A DNA stretch of 64,000 nucleotides from Bradyrhizobium zhengyangense (GTDB taxonomy: Bacteria; Pseudomonadota; Alphaproteobacteria; Rhizobiales; Xanthobacteraceae), in contig NZ_JAKLUA010000001.1 of NCBI RefSeq assembly GCF_022012435.1, forward strand, positions 806,001 through 870,000, written 5' to 3'. Shown in pieces: positions 50,870 through 60,492 of this stretch (its first letter is position 1; every line of letters starts with the position of its first letter). The notes below the pieces were generated by a model that was not told where the DNA came from, did no database searches, and was given only the letters and a program-made list of their open reading frames with translations. The translations under genes and the position numbers were made by a program.

Positions 50870-51307
50870 ATGACCGATCCTTTCGATCTAGCGCGCTTCC
50901 TGGAGGCCCAAGACCCGGTTTTTCGCGCCGTTTTGACGGAGCTAGGCCAGGGCCGGAAGCAAAGCCACTGGATGTGGTTCGTCTTTCCGCAAATCGCCGG
51001 TCTCGGCTTCAGCGCCATGTCACAGCGTTACGCGATCGGCTCGCGGGCAGAGGCCAAAGCCTATCTCGCCCACCCCGTGCTCGGCCCACGCCTGACCGAA
51101 TGCACCCGCCTAGTCCTCGCTGTGCAGGGGCGAACCATCAATGCGATCCTCGGCGCGCCCGACGATGCCAAATTCCGCTCGTCGATGACGCTGTTCGGCG
51201 CCGTGTCCGACGATCCCGTCTTCGACGAAGCGCTCGCCAGATATTTCGCCGGCAAGCGTGATGATGCGACGCTGGAAATCCTGGCAGCTCTCGATCGAAA
51301 GACCTAG
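50870..51307 (+). CDS. DUF1810 family protein
   Basis: A 145-residue soluble protein of the DUF1810 family, with [30 protein letters not shown] and [20 protein letters not shown] as the hallmark segments, and [15 protein letters not shown] near the end. GGAGGTACCC precedes the ATG. The structure is helical; no activity is proven. It is divergent from the DUF2778 gene by about 120 bases. Confidence 0.9.
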   Translation: MTDPFDLARFLEAQDPVFRAVLTELGQGRKQSHWMWFVFPQIAGLGFSAMSQRYAIGSRAEAKAYLAHPVLGPRLTECTRLVLAVQGRTINAILGAPDDAKFRSSMTLFGAVSDDPVFDEALARYFAGKRDDATLEILAALDRKT

Positions 51308-51410
51308 CCGGCACACCTGCGGCGCGAGCAGCGTAAACCCGCGGTTAACAGGCTGCCCCTATTTTCTTGGAGAAAATCATTCTCCACCCGCGCCAATTGC
51401 CGGACGAATC

Positions 51411-53492
51411 ATGAAAATCGGTACGCTGCTGACCACCGCCATCGTCTCGCTCTCGACCGTCGGCGGCGGCCTCGCCGTCTATGTCGCCGTGACGAAATAC
51501 CAGACGATCGAGCGGATCACGGAGGCACAGGGCCGGCTCGCGATCGTCCGCGCCGTCAGCGACATCCCGCGCTATCTCAACCCCGAGCGCGGCTTTGCCA
51601 CCAACATCCTCTATGGGCCCGCGACCGTCGACCCGGCGCAGCTCGCCGAGCATGACAAGCTGCGCAAGCAGACCGACGGTGCCCGCGACCGGATGAACGC
51701 GGTGCGCAAGGAGTTGCCAGGCCCGTTTGACGACGGCACCACCATCGGCAGCAACATCGACAGCCTCAATGCGAAGTTCACCGCGCTCCGCGAAGCCGTC
51801 GACAAGGCGATCTCGGGACCGGCGGAAGCGCGCAAGGACGCGGCCAGAAAGATCGTCGCCGACAATGCCGTGCTCAATGCCGGCGTCACCGCGCTGCTCA
51901 ACGAGCAGGTCCGCCGCATGGCGATTCTCAACGGCGATGCCTACCGCCAGGCGAGCTATGCCAATATCGCGATGACGCTGCGTGACATCGGCGGCCTCAA
52001 CGCCAGCCTGCACAAGAACCTCCTTGGCTCGAAGAAGATCGCGACCGAGGCCGAGAAAGTCGATGTCGCCCGCACGCAGGGCCGCAACGACCAGCTCGTG
52101 ATGTCGCTTCAGGAGCTGCGCGGCAACCCGACCACGCCGGCCAATGTCGCAACCGCACTGGAGACGATGAACACCGTCTATGTCGAGGGCTTTGGCCGCG
52201 AGCAGAAACTCGTCAAGGACGGCGCAGTCACCGGCAAATACGAGCACGACGTCGACACCTACTACGCCGCATCGCAAGTCGGTCTCGGCGCGATCATTGG
52301 CGTCCGCGATGCCTTCTACGACAATGCCGAGCAGATCCTCGCCGGCACGTCTGCCGCCGCGCGCACCAGTTTTACGATCGCACTGGTCGGTTTGCTCGCC
52401 GTGCTGATCGCCAGCGCCGGCCTCATCGTAATGGTTCGCCGCCGCGTCTGCGCCCCGATCGTCAGCCTGACGACCCGGATGTCGCGACTTGCCGACGGCG
52501 ATGTAGCCGAGCAGATTCCCGGCGCCGAACGCTCCGACGAGATCGGCGCGATGGCCGCCGCCGTCCAGGTCTTCAAGGACAACATGATCCGCGCCGACAC
52601 TCTCGCCGCCGAGAAGCAGGCCGAGAACGACGGCAAGATGCGCCGCGCCCAGGCGCTCGACGAGTTGACCCGCGCCTTCGAGGCCAAGGTCACCGAGCTG
52701 ATCGGCGGCCTGTCACAGGCGTCCTCCACCATGGAGAGCACCGCGCAGTCGATGACGACCACGGCGGCCCAGACCAACAGCCAGGCCGCGGTCGTCGCCG
52801 CCGCATCCGAGCAGACCTCGACCAATGTGCAGACGGTCGCAAGCGCGACCGAAGAGCTCACCTCCTCGATCGCTGAGATCGGCCGCCAGGTCGCACAATC
52901 GACCGAGATCGCGGCCCGCGCTGTCGACAACGCCCGTCGCACCGGCGACACCGCGCGTGCGCTTGCCGAGGGCGCGCAGAAGATCGGCGACGTCGTCACG
53001 CTGATCCAGAGCATCGCGGAACAGACCAATTTGCTGGCACTCAACGCGACGATCGAGGCCGCCCGTGCCGGCGACGCAGGTCGCGGCTTTGCCGTCGTCG
53101 CATCCGAAGTGAAATCGCTGGCCGGCCAGACCGCCAAGGCCACCACGGAGATCTCCGAGCAGATCACGGCGATCCAGACCGCAAGCGACGAGACTGTCAC
53201 CGCGATCCGCAACGTCGCCGACGTCATCGCCGAGATCGACCAGATCGGCACTGCGATTGCGGCCGCGATCGAGGAACAGGGCTCGGCCACCAAGGAGATC
53301 GCACGCAGCGTCCAGGAAGCTGCACGCGGCACCCTGGAGGTCAACTCCAACATATCGGGCGTGCAGCGCGCCGCCGACGACACAGGTAGCGCCGCAAAGG
53401 AAGTTCTCGGCGCCGCCGAACAGCTCTCGACGCAGTCGCGTGACCTCGCCGGCCAGTTCGATCGCTTCCTCGGCGAAGTCAGGGCTGCGTAG
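51411..53492 (+). CDS. Methyl-accepting chemotaxis protein
   Basis: A 693-residue chemoreceptor. TM1 is about residues 7-28 and TM2 about 322-345, enclosing a large helical periplasmic sensor. A HAMP domain ([23 protein letters not shown]) is followed by the cytoplasmic signalling domain with its hairpin tip [30 protein letters not shown] split across the turn, which contacts CheA and CheW. Methylation-helix Glu/Gln residues flank it. The ligand is unknown. No che genes are in the window. Confidence 0.93.
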   Translation: MKIGTLLTTAIVSLSTVGGGLAVYVAVTKYQTIERITEAQGRLAIVRAVSDIPRYLNPERGFATNILYGPATVDPAQLAEHDKLRKQTDGARDRMNAVRKELPGPFDDGTTIGSNIDSLNAKFTALREAVDKAISGPAEARKDAARKIVADNAVLNAGVTALLNEQVRRMAILNGDAYRQASYANIAMTLRDIGGLNASLHKNLLGSKKIATEAEKVDVARTQGRNDQLVMSLQELRGNPTTPANVATALETMNTVYVEGFGREQKLVKDGAVTGKYEHDVDTYYAASQVGLGAIIGVRDAFYDNAEQILAGTSAAARTSFTIALVGLLAVLIASAGLIVMVRRRVCAPIVSLTTRMSRLADGDVAEQIPGAERSDEIGAMAAAVQVFKDNMIRADTLAAEKQAENDGKMRRAQALDELTRAFEAKVTELIGGLSQASSTMESTAQSMTTTAAQTNSQAAVVAAASEQTSTNVQTVASATEELTSSIAEIGRQVAQSTEIAARAVDNARRTGDTARALAEGAQKIGDVVTLIQSIAEQTNLLALNATIEAARAGDAGRGFAVVASEVKSLAGQTAKATTEISEQITAIQTASDETVTAIRNVADVIAEIDQIGTAIAAAIEEQGSATKEIARSVQEAARGTLEVNSNISGVQRAADDTGSAAKEVLGAAEQLSTQSRDLAGQFDRFLGEVRAA

Positions 53493-53515
53493 GCGTAGCT
53501 TGGCAGCCCTCTAGC

Positions 53516-54106
53516 TCAGTACGGCGGCGCCTTGCGCGCCCGCTGAGACTTGGCCGCCTCGATCCACCACAGCAAATCATCGGCAAAGCGCGGGAAGGAG
53601 CGCTCCAGCGCCTTGCCGCCCTCACCGATTGGCTCGCTTTCGGCCGACAGGGTCTGCGCGATCGGTCCGACGCCGATGGTGCTCGAGACCACCACCATGC
53701 CCATTTCCGACAGTGTGCCATGCCAGGCGGTCGAGGCGCGCGCGCCCGACAGGCGCCCGGCGGAGTAGCTCACAATCGCAGCCGGTCGCCAGAACCACTC
53801 TTCCAGGAAGTGGTCGGTGAGGTTCTTCAAGCCGGGCTGGATGCCCCAATTATATTCGCCGGTGACAAAGACGAAGCCGTCGGCACCGCGGATCTGGCCG
53901 GCGAGCTTCTCCAGCGCCTCGGGCGCCGTGCCTTTGGCGTATTCCTTGTACATGCGATCGAGCATCGGCAGGCCGATGGCCTTGGCGTCGATGAACTCCA
54001 CCTGCTCGCCGCGACTGCGCAGGCGATCGATGACGAAATTCGCCAGGCGGATGCCCATGCGGTCGGAACGGTAGGATCCGTAGAGGACGAGAATGCGGTT
54101 GCTCAT
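53516..54106 (-). CDS. NADPH-dependent FMN reductase (flavodoxin-fold)
   Basis: A 196-residue flavodoxin-like reductase. VLYGSYRSDRMGIRLANFV is the FMN phosphate loop near the N-terminus, LDRMYKEYAKG and FVFVTGEYNWGIQPGLKNLTDHF the middle FMN-binding region (E-Y-N-W-G), and SYSAGRLSGARAS a later flavin contact. Relatives reduce quinones, azo dyes or free FMN. It is convergent with the chemoreceptor gene. Confidence 0.9.
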   Translation of the reverse strand: MSNRILVLYGSYRSDRMGIRLANFVIDRLRSRGEQVEFIDAKAIGLPMLDRMYKEYAKGTAPEALEKLAGQIRGADGFVFVTGEYNWGIQPGLKNLTDHFLEEWFWRPAAIVSYSAGRLSGARASTAWHGTLSEMGMVVVSSTIGVGPIAQTLSAESEPIGEGGKALERSFPRFADDLLWWIEAAKSQRARKAPPY

Positions 54107-54156
54107 GCCGGCATGCTAGCACGAAACCGGAGCCCGGCCCCAGTCGCTTTATCGCG

Positions 54157-54957
54157 CTATCGCCGGCGTCTGCGGCCCAGCGTTTCCGAGGGTGTCTCGC
54201 CGAACTGGTCGCGATAGCTGCGGGAAAAATCGGACAGATGCCAGAAACCGAAAGCCAGCGCGACAGCCTTCACGCTCTCGGCGCCTGCGAGGAGCTGCCG
54301 GCGGACCAGCCACAGGCGGTGGACCCGCAAGTAGCGATGCAGGCTCATGCCGCGATAGCGGCGGACCACATCATGCATCGTGCGGACGGAGAAACCGAGC
54401 TTGCGTGCGATCTCCTCGCTATAGATTGGCTGCGACAAATCGTCGGACAGAAGCGCGCGGATGTCCTGGAAGATCTTGAAATTGCGCTCGTCGTTCGCGC
54501 GCAAGGTCCATCGTGCGGGGACCAGGCTCTCAAATGCCTGGTCGACGGCGCCGAGCAGAGATTCCTTCATGGCCGCCGCCTTCAGTGGCATCGCCGCGGC
54601 CTCAACCGGCTCGGCCGCAACGGCCAGAACCTCCCGAACCACGTCACGCAGCCGGTTCAGACCGGCCGCGGTCGTCTCGTAGATCTTGAAGATTGAAGTC
54701 GCCGCCGGCCAACCCCGATCCGTCACCTCCGGCCTGAATACGACCGAGGCGATCTGCCGCTGCACCTCTTCGACCGTGGTGTAGGCAGCGCCGCTGCTGC
54801 CAATGACGATGACTGGACGGGCACGCTGCGAACCGTTGAAGCGAACGGGCACGTTGAGGTCGTCCATCATGAAGCCGATCGCCGTGCAGTTTTCGACGAG
54901 TTGTGCATCGACAACGCGGGGAAACGCACGCGTCACGTTCACGTCACATCCGGGCAA
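54157..54957 (-). CDS. AraC family transcriptional regulator
   Basis: A 266-residue regulator with a C-terminal double helix-turn-helix (about 170-262: EEIARKLGFSVRTMHDVVRRYRG, RQLLAGAESVKAVALAFGFWHLSDFSRSY and FGETPSETL). The N-terminal domain is of the effector-binding type seen in EutR-like regulators. The start is uncertain (possible TTG). Target and effector are unknown; the reductase gene on the same strand lies 50 bases downstream and could be co-transcribed. Confidence 0.86.
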   Translation of the reverse strand: MPGCDVNVTRAFPRVVDAQLVENCTAIGFMMDDLNVPVRFNGSQRARPVIVIGSSGAAYTTVEEVQRQIASVVFRPEVTDRGWPAATSIFKIYETTAAGLNRLRDVVREVLAVAAEPVEAAAMPLKAAAMKESLLGAVDQAFESLVPARWTLRANDERNFKIFQDIRALLSDDLSQPIYSEEIARKLGFSVRTMHDVVRRYRGMSLHRYLRVHRLWLVRRQLLAGAESVKAVALAFGFWHLSDFSRSYRDQFGETPSETLGRRRRR

Positions 54958-55402
54958 TGACAGGATTGTCTGCTCAGACGAAATGCTCCTGACGAAAGGC
55001 GTGAACTGGAAATTCAGGCCCGTATGGCATACCGAAATTCATCGACGTCAGAGAAGCGAAATGTCTTGAGCGCCAACCCGGGCGCATCATCAATACTGTT
55101 CATGGCAATTTGAAACGTCGCATCCAAACCGATGCGCGTCCGGCAGCGACGCCGGCTCGATCCCCCTTGTGAGCTGTCCCGTTAGGCCGAAAAAACCATC
55201 CGATCTATCCGGACAGTTGGCGAGCGTCCGATCGAAAGAACAAGCCGCCCCATCAAAGCTCGCCAAATTTCGATATCGTTTCCGACGCCGGGGCGGTGCG
55301 CCAATACCCACAAGATCAAATTGTATAATCTAAATTAACACCTCTAGGACGCAATGAACCTGTTCGATATTCTAGGTCATTTTTGAATTCAGGCTCCCTG
55401 CC
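54958..55402. other. Gene-free region upstream of DUF2336
   Basis: I find no gene with support. The last 80 bases are AT-rich (AAATTGTATAATCTAAATTA around 55317-55336), including TATAAT at 55323-55328, a good -10 candidate for the DUF2336 gene with a leader of about 75 bases. Confidence 0.5.
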
Positions 55403-56491
55403 ATGATGGCAAATTCGCCTGCCGATATTCTTGTTGAGTTGGAAGAAGCGGTCGCAGTCTGCCCGCCGGACCGTTGCGCGCGTATCCTTTCAGGGATTGT
55501 TCGCCTGCTCGCGTCCGGTCGCGACAGGCCTCAGGAACTGCTGGTCAACGTCGTCGACAGCGTCTTGCTTCGGCTGGCCGGACGCGTCGCGCCTGCTGCG
55601 CTGGCGGAGCTGAGCGAGGCACTTGCCGGGCTGGACATTGCTCCGCAGGCCACATTGCGACATCTGGCATCCCACGATGATCCAGCCATCGCATGCCCGC
55701 TCCTGCTGAGATCGCAGGCCCTCACGACCGCCGACCTCACGGCGATCGCGACATCGTGCCGTGAAGCCCACCAACTCGCGATCTCGGCCCGCGACGGGAT
55801 CGAGGCGGCCGTGACCGAAGTGCTCGCCGCTCGCGGCACGCGCGCGGTTCGCCTGGCCCTGATCAAGAACCCTGGGGCCAGATTTTCCGATGCGGTCTAC
55901 GCCCTGCTCATCGTGACCGGTGTTGCAGACGACGAGATCACGAAGCTTCTGGCGCTCCGGCCAGGCACGCCGGACCTGGTCTTGCGCAAGCTGCTGTCGG
56001 CTTCGCCCGGACCGAAAGCCGCGGCCAGGCCCAATGCCTCCGCCGGGCCACCGGTACAGCATCCCGCACCTGCCGCGCTGAAGCTGCCCTCCTCGGCCGA
56101 CTATGCGAATGCAAGGCCCGAGATCGTTGCCCTCAACCGTGTCGGGAAGCTCAACGATTCAACGGTGAACCGTTTTGCAATCCGCGGCGAGACCGCCAAT
56201 CTGTTCACAGCGCTATCGGTGCTGTCAGGCGCTCCGATCGAGATCGTTGAGCACGTCATGGCCGACGAGGATTGCGAGGGCCTGGTGATGGCCTGTCGGG
56301 CCTCGCGCCTGAACTGGGCGACCACGCTCGCAATCCTGAGCAACCGCAGCGGCACGCGGCTCTCATTCGCCCAGCGCGAGCGCGCCCAACTCCTCTTCGA
56401 GACGCTTCTTCTGTCGACCAGCCAGTGGACGGTGCGCTGGGGAGAAATCGCAGCCAGCGCAGACACACGCGGCGCGGCAATGGGGAAATAG
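55403..56491 (+). CDS. DUF2336 family protein
   Basis: A 362-residue all-helical protein of the DUF2336 family, with repeat-like blocks such as VELEEAV, RILSGIVRLLASG, ALAELSEALAGLDIAPQATLRHLASHDDPAIACPLLLRS split over helices, and the C-terminal VEHVMADEDCEGLVMACRASRLNW. The pattern recalls HEAT-type scaffolds. It is followed three bases later by a PilZ gene and 58 bases after that by an HD-GYP gene, suggesting a role in cyclic-di-GMP signalling. The start has two adjacent ATGs. Confidence 0.85.
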   Translation: MMANSPADILVELEEAVAVCPPDRCARILSGIVRLLASGRDRPQELLVNVVDSVLLRLAGRVAPAALAELSEALAGLDIAPQATLRHLASHDDPAIACPLLLRSQALTTADLTAIATSCREAHQLAISARDGIEAAVTEVLAARGTRAVRLALIKNPGARFSDAVYALLIVTGVADDEITKLLALRPGTPDLVLRKLLSASPGPKAAARPNASAGPPVQHPAPAALKLPSSADYANARPEIVALNRVGKLNDSTVNRFAIRGETANLFTALSVLSGAPIEIVEHVMADEDCEGLVMACRASRLNWATTLAILSNRSGTRLSFAQRERAQLLFETLLLSTSQWTVRWGEIAASADTRGAAMGK

Positions 56492-56494
56492 CCG

Positions 56495-56815
56495 ATGAAA
56501 TTCGATGGCCGCAAGGACCCTCGCGTGAAAATGGATCACCGGCAGCCCGTCAATTTGATGGGCTCGGACGGCACCTGGCGGCGCAGTTGCGTGCTGCTCG
56601 ACGTGTCGCAAACAGGTGCCAAGCTCGAGGTCGAGGGCACGCTCGACGTGCTGCAGGCCAAGGAATTCTTCCTGGTGCTGTCGTCGACGGGGCTGGCCTA
56701 TCGGCGCTGCGAGCTGGTCTGGATCGACGGCACCACCGCCGGCGTTCACTTCGTCACGGCGGACGGCAAGAAGAAACCGGCGAGCACGAAGGCCGCCGCC
56801 GCGCAAAGCCCCTAG
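56495..56815 (+). CDS. PilZ domain protein
   Basis: A 106-residue single-domain PilZ protein. The arginine motif is in the N-terminus (FDGRKDPRVKM) and the D-x-S-x-x-G motif is DVSQTGAKLEV, the two parts that bind cyclic-di-GMP. YRRCELVWIDGTTAGVHF completes the barrel, and the tail is Lys/Ala-rich. It is in an apparent operon with DUF2336 upstream and HD-GYP downstream. Confidence 0.9.
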   Translation: MKFDGRKDPRVKMDHRQPVNLMGSDGTWRRSCVLLDVSQTGAKLEVEGTLDVLQAKEFFLVLSSTGLAYRRCELVWIDGTTAGVHFVTADGKKKPASTKAAAAQSP

Positions 56816-56873
56816 TCAGTAAGGTTCAAGACATCATCAGCTTCGTTCAACTCAACGACAGTCCAGGTCTTCC

Positions 56874-57995
56874 GTGCAGAACGCGCGAACCATAACCGGC
56901 TCCGTCAAAGGCGACGGCAGCATGCGATCAGCACCCTCGGCGCGTCCTTTCGTGCATGTGCTGGCCGATTCCTCGGACAAACTGTCCGGCATCTGCTCGG
57001 TGCTCGAGCAGCAGTTCACCGTTGCCGGCGAACGGCTCGACGCGGAAGCCAAGCTGTCGCAAGTCCCATTTGCCGTCGTGATCCGCGCGGAGCTGCGTGA
57101 CGTCGACAACATCGCGGCGATCAAGAAGCGATCCGCCAGGCTGGCAAAGGCCACCAAGCGCATCTTCCTCGTCGAGCACTCCTCGCACGTCAGCATCTCG
57201 CAAGCCTACGCGCTCGGCGCGACGCTCGTCCTCCCCGGCCCGCTCAACAAGATCAAGCTGCTGGCCGCGCTGGCTGATCCAGACGGGTCGGCAGCGGATT
57301 CAGCTGGCGGCTCGACATATCAGGACAACGCCGTGGAGACCGCGGCCACCGCCATCTCGTCGATGTTCACGGCCGTCACCATGGGCGAGCCGCTCGACGT
57401 TGACGGCACCAAGGACGCCGGCCGCAAGATTGCCGAACGTATCACCGAGCATGGCTTGTCCGAATGGCTCACGACCGTGCGTCGCCACCACGAGGGAACC
57501 TACCAGCACTGCCTGCTGGTCACGGGCGTGGCCATCGACTTCGGCCTGAGTCTCGGCGTCGGACGAGCCGATATGGAGCGGCTGTATTCGGCCGCAATGT
57601 TCCATGACATCGGCAAGGCGCGGATCCCGCTTGCGATCTTGGACAAGCCCGGCCGGCTCGACGACACCGAGCGCGCCATGATCGAGACGCATCCGGCAGC
57701 GGGCTACGACTTTCTCAAGGACCACGAGAAGATCTCGCCGGAAATTCTCGATGCGGTGCGCCACCACCATGAATATCTCGACGGCAGCGGATACCCTGAC
57801 GCGCTGGCGGGCGGCAGCATCAACGATATCGTGCGCATTCTCACGATCTCGGACATCTTCGCCGCATTGATCGAGCACCGGCATTACAAGCCGACGATGC
57901 CGCGGAACGAAGCCTACAACATTCTCTGCGGGATGACGGGAAAGCTGGAGAAAGCGCTGGTCACCTCCTTCAGGGACGTCGCACTCTCGAGGTAA
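56874..57995 (+). CDS. HD-GYP cyclic-di-GMP phosphodiesterase
   Basis: A 373-residue protein with a possible GTG start; an ATG at 56922 is an alternative. The N-terminal part (about 25-140) is a receiver-like domain without a clear phospho-Asp. The HD-GYP domain shows AAMFHDIGKARIP, IETHPAAGYDFL, VRHHHEYLDGSGYPD and ILTISDIFAALIEHRHYKP, the full set of metal-binding residues, so it is probably active. It would lower cyclic-di-GMP sensed by the PilZ protein next door. Confidence 0.9.
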   Translation: MQNARTITGSVKGDGSMRSAPSARPFVHVLADSSDKLSGICSVLEQQFTVAGERLDAEAKLSQVPFAVVIRAELRDVDNIAAIKKRSARLAKATKRIFLVEHSSHVSISQAYALGATLVLPGPLNKIKLLAALADPDGSAADSAGGSTYQDNAVETAATAISSMFTAVTMGEPLDVDGTKDAGRKIAERITEHGLSEWLTTVRRHHEGTYQHCLLVTGVAIDFGLSLGVGRADMERLYSAAMFHDIGKARIPLAILDKPGRLDDTERAMIETHPAAGYDFLKDHEKISPEILDAVRHHHEYLDGSGYPDALAGGSINDIVRILTISDIFAALIEHRHYKPTMPRNEAYNILCGMTGKLEKALVTSFRDVALSR

Positions 57996-58042
57996 CCCGT
58001 GCAGGATCGTCGGCCCGGAATGACGTCGCGGATTATCGCGTT

Positions 58043-58246
58043 CTAGTGCGTCGCCCGGAATTTGATGCGACGCGGGATCGAGCGACAGGCCAGTCCCTCG
58101 GCGAGCATCTTCATGTCCTCGCGCTTGCCGCTGCGGATCAGCCTGCCGAACTCTTCAGGGGTGAAAGGAAGACTGGGATCATCATCGATCGGGTGCCGCA
58201 TCCGCGGACCGAAGAACCATCGAACCAGGCTAGCCAGCCGCCGCAT
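58043..58246 (-). CDS. Small basic hypothetical protein
   Basis: A 67-residue protein with GAGGGA upstream of the ATG. A short hydrophobic start (MRRLASLVRWFFGPR) is followed by DDDPSLPFTPEEFGRLIRSG and a basic end. No family recognised. It is convergent with the HD-GYP gene. Confidence 0.6.
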   Translation of the reverse strand: MRRLASLVRWFFGPRMRHPIDDDPSLPFTPEEFGRLIRSGKREDMKMLAEGLACRSIPRRIKFRATH

Positions 58247-58721
58247 GTCAATTCCCTCGCGCCAGCAACAAACCTACCAGTCCGCATATTGTTCCTCCTG
58301 CGCGACGGAGATTGCAAGGGCCGTTATGAGTCCGCACGAAAAAAATCGTCAGGGAATAATCTCCTCCTCTCCTGTTCAGTCGGCGAATCCGACGTAACGT
58401 ACGAACGACTCGTTGCCTTCGCGATCCGAACGCACGGCGTTCGCGGCGAAGCTATCGTCGGATAGCCCATCGCGACGCAGGTCATGATGACCTCGTCCTC
58501 CGAAAACCTTGCGACCTCGCGCCTTCACTGCTGCGAGCACCATCTTCAACCGCGTCACGGGAATTTTTCGGCGATGGACGACGCTCTGGTCAAGGCCATT
58601 GCGATCGTCAACGGCTGGAAAAAATGACGCGAGAGCCAAGGCTGCGCCGCGATCCTGCTTGATTGCGCCACGATTCCGGGCTCCAATCCGCGACGCCATT
58701 TCTGGTTTAGGGAGACACGCA
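58247..58721. other. Gene-free stretch between a small gene and psiF
   Basis: I find no frame with a ribosome-binding site and family support. The region is somewhat richer in A and T near 58310-58390. The psiF promoter must lie in its last 150 bases, where I cannot pick a clear -35/-10 pair. Confidence 0.35.
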
Positions 58722-58970
58722 ATGAAGAAACGGATTTTCCTGGCTGCGCTCGTCGCCACCTTTGCGGCGGGCTCGGCCCTTGCGGACGACACCTGCGAGA
58801 GCAAGGCGGTCGGCAAGGACGGCAAGGCGCTCGCCGGCGCGGCCAAGACCTCGTTCATGAAGAAGTGCAAGGAAGACGCCTGCACGCCCAAGGCCGTCGG
58901 CTCCGACGGCAAGCCGCTCGCCGGTGCTGCCAAGAACAGCTTCATGAAGAAGTGCGAGATGGGCGCATAA
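58722..58970 (+). CDS. psiF: PsiF repeat protein
   Basis: An 82-residue periplasmic protein. TAGGGAG precedes the ATG and residues 1-21 form a signal peptide (AALVATFAAGSALA). The mature part is two repeats of C-x-x-KAVGxDGKxLAGAAKxSFMKKC, the PsiF repeat. In E. coli psiF is phosphate-starvation induced, but the biochemical role is unknown. No PhoB box was recognised upstream. Confidence 0.9.
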   Translation: MKKRIFLAALVATFAAGSALADDTCESKAVGKDGKALAGAAKTSFMKKCKEDACTPKAVGSDGKPLAGAAKNSFMKKCEMGA

Positions 58971-59038
58971 GACGCCCGGCGTTCGCGCCATTCTTGAATT
59001 TGGTGCTGCTTTCGTAAGCAACCGTTCCACGACTCATC

Positions 59039-59100
59039 ATGCCCGGGCCTGTCCCGCCTCCGAGGCCCAAGCCTCGGAGGCGAGACGAAGGTCCGGGCAT
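59039..59100. repeat. Inverted repeat upstream of asparaginase
   Basis: The left arm (ATGCCCGGGCCTGTCCCGCC, continuing TCCGAGG) is largely complementary to the right (CCTCGGAGGCGAGACGAAGG, then TCCGGGCAT) around a 5-base loop. It falls in a frame open to the asparaginase gene but is non-coding; ATG at 59039 belongs to the repeat and should not be taken as the start. Confidence 0.75.
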
Positions 59101-59275
59101 TGACGTTCCCGTTTCCAAGAATTGGGACGTCCAAACTTTCGCGGTCTACCCGCACGCGCCGAACGAGCAAACCAAAATCATCTCCACCCTGGACAGAAAG
59201 GTTCGGCTGACCGATCATGCGGTGCTGAGTGAAGCGGGGCGCATCGAGAAGACTTCTGGAAAAAGGGTGGTCGAG

Positions 59276-60367
59276 ATGTGGCAGTTTCGAGTGCGGAATC
59301 ACATGATGGCGACGATGAGCGTGCTCTTTGCACTGCTCGTCAGTCTTGACGCGGCGAACGCGAGGGGCCCAGGTTTGCCCAACGTCATGGTGCTGGCGAC
59401 CGGCGGCACCATCGCCGGCACCGGCTCGAGCAGCACCACCGTGGTCGGTTACACTGCAGCTACGGTCGGCATCGACACCCTGCTCAACGCCGTTCCCGAG
59501 TTGAAGACGGTGGCGAACGTCAAGGGTGAACAGGTTTTCCAGATCGCCAGCGAGAACATGAACAATGACTACTGGCTCAAGCTCGCCAAGCGCGTCAATA
59601 CGTTGCTCGCGCAGGACGACGTCGACGGCATCGTGATCACGCACGGCACCGACACGATCGAGGAGACCAGCTATTTCCTCGACCTCGTGGTCAAGAGCAA
59701 GAAGCCTGTCGTCATTGTCGGTGCGATGCGGCCGTCGACGGCGATCAGCGCGGATGGGCCGATCAACCTGTTCAATGCGGTGATCCTGGCAGGCAGTGAA
59801 GAGGCCGTCGGCAAGGGCGTGCTCGTCGCCCTCAACGACCAGATCAACGCGGCACGCGAGGTCACCAAGAACAACACCTCGACCGCGGACACCTTCCGCA
59901 CGCCCGAGCTCGGCTTTCTCGGCTACATGCAGGGCAACAAGCCGTATTTCTATCGTCAATCGACCCGCCGGCACACGGCGGATTCGGAATTCGATGTCTC
60001 CAACCTCGATACCCTGCCGCAGGTCGATATCGTCTACGGCTATGCCAATATGAACCGCGTCGCGGTCGACGCCTTCGTCGCCGCCGGCGCCAAGGGTATC
60101 GTGCATGCCGGCGTCGGTGACGGCAGCCTGGCCCGGCCCGCGGTCGAGCCGGCGCTCGACGAGGCCCGCAAGAAGGGTGTCGTGATTGTCCGGAGCAGCC
60201 GCGTCGGCAACGGCATCGTCGCGCGCAACGGCGAAGCCAAGGACGACGAGCACGACTTCGTCGTGTCCGATACGCTCAATCCGCAGAAAGCGCGGATCCT
60301 GCTGATGCTGGCGCTGACCAAGACATCAGACACCAAGGAAATCCAGCGGATGTTCTATACCTACTAG
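59276..60367 (+). CDS. ansB: Periplasmic type II L-asparaginase
   Basis: A 363-residue asparaginase that hydrolyses L-asparagine to aspartate and ammonia. ATG at 59276 follows AAGGGTGG and starts a signal peptide that ends near AANA. The nucleophile threonine is T45 in ATGGTIAGTG; the second catalytic set is THGTDTIEET, and GAMRPSTAISADGP and the C-terminal region also match. Upstream in-frame ATGs lie inside a repeat and are rejected. Confidence 0.92.
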   Translation: MWQFRVRNHMMATMSVLFALLVSLDAANARGPGLPNVMVLATGGTIAGTGSSSTTVVGYTAATVGIDTLLNAVPELKTVANVKGEQVFQIASENMNNDYWLKLAKRVNTLLAQDDVDGIVITHGTDTIEETSYFLDLVVKSKKPVVIVGAMRPSTAISADGPINLFNAVILAGSEEAVGKGVLVALNDQINAAREVTKNNTSTADTFRTPELGFLGYMQGNKPYFYRQSTRRHTADSEFDVSNLDTLPQVDIVYGYANMNRVAVDAFVAAGAKGIVHAGVGDGSLARPAVEPALDEARKKGVVIVRSSRVGNGIVARNGEAKDDEHDFVVSDTLNPQKARILLMLALTKTSDTKEIQRMFYTY

Positions 60368-60465
60368 AGCATGATCCGGAAAAGTGTGAAGCGGTTTTCC
60401 GAAAAGATCATGCTCAAACAAAGAGCTTAAGCGCGATGACGATTCAACCAAATCTCATCGCGCTT
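60367..60465. repeat. Two adjacent intergenic hairpins (alphaproteobacterial repeat)
   Basis: GAGCATGATC (60367-60376) and GATCATGCTC (60406-60415) enclose a second match CGGAAAA/TTTTCCG. Next, AAGCGCGATGA (from 60429) pairs with TCATCGCGCTT (to about 60465). The unit GAGCATGATCCGGAAAAG is a well-known dispersed repeat in Bradyrhizobium and relatives. It lies between asparaginase and the convergent MBL gene and could also end both transcripts. Confidence 0.85.
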
Positions 60466-60492
60466 TAGAGCATCCGAGCGAACGGACGCGCC

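Noticed and set aside
58376..60253. A long minus-strand frame across psiF and asparaginase
   Set aside because: It lies over two well-supported genes and has no family features. It is an antisense artefact.
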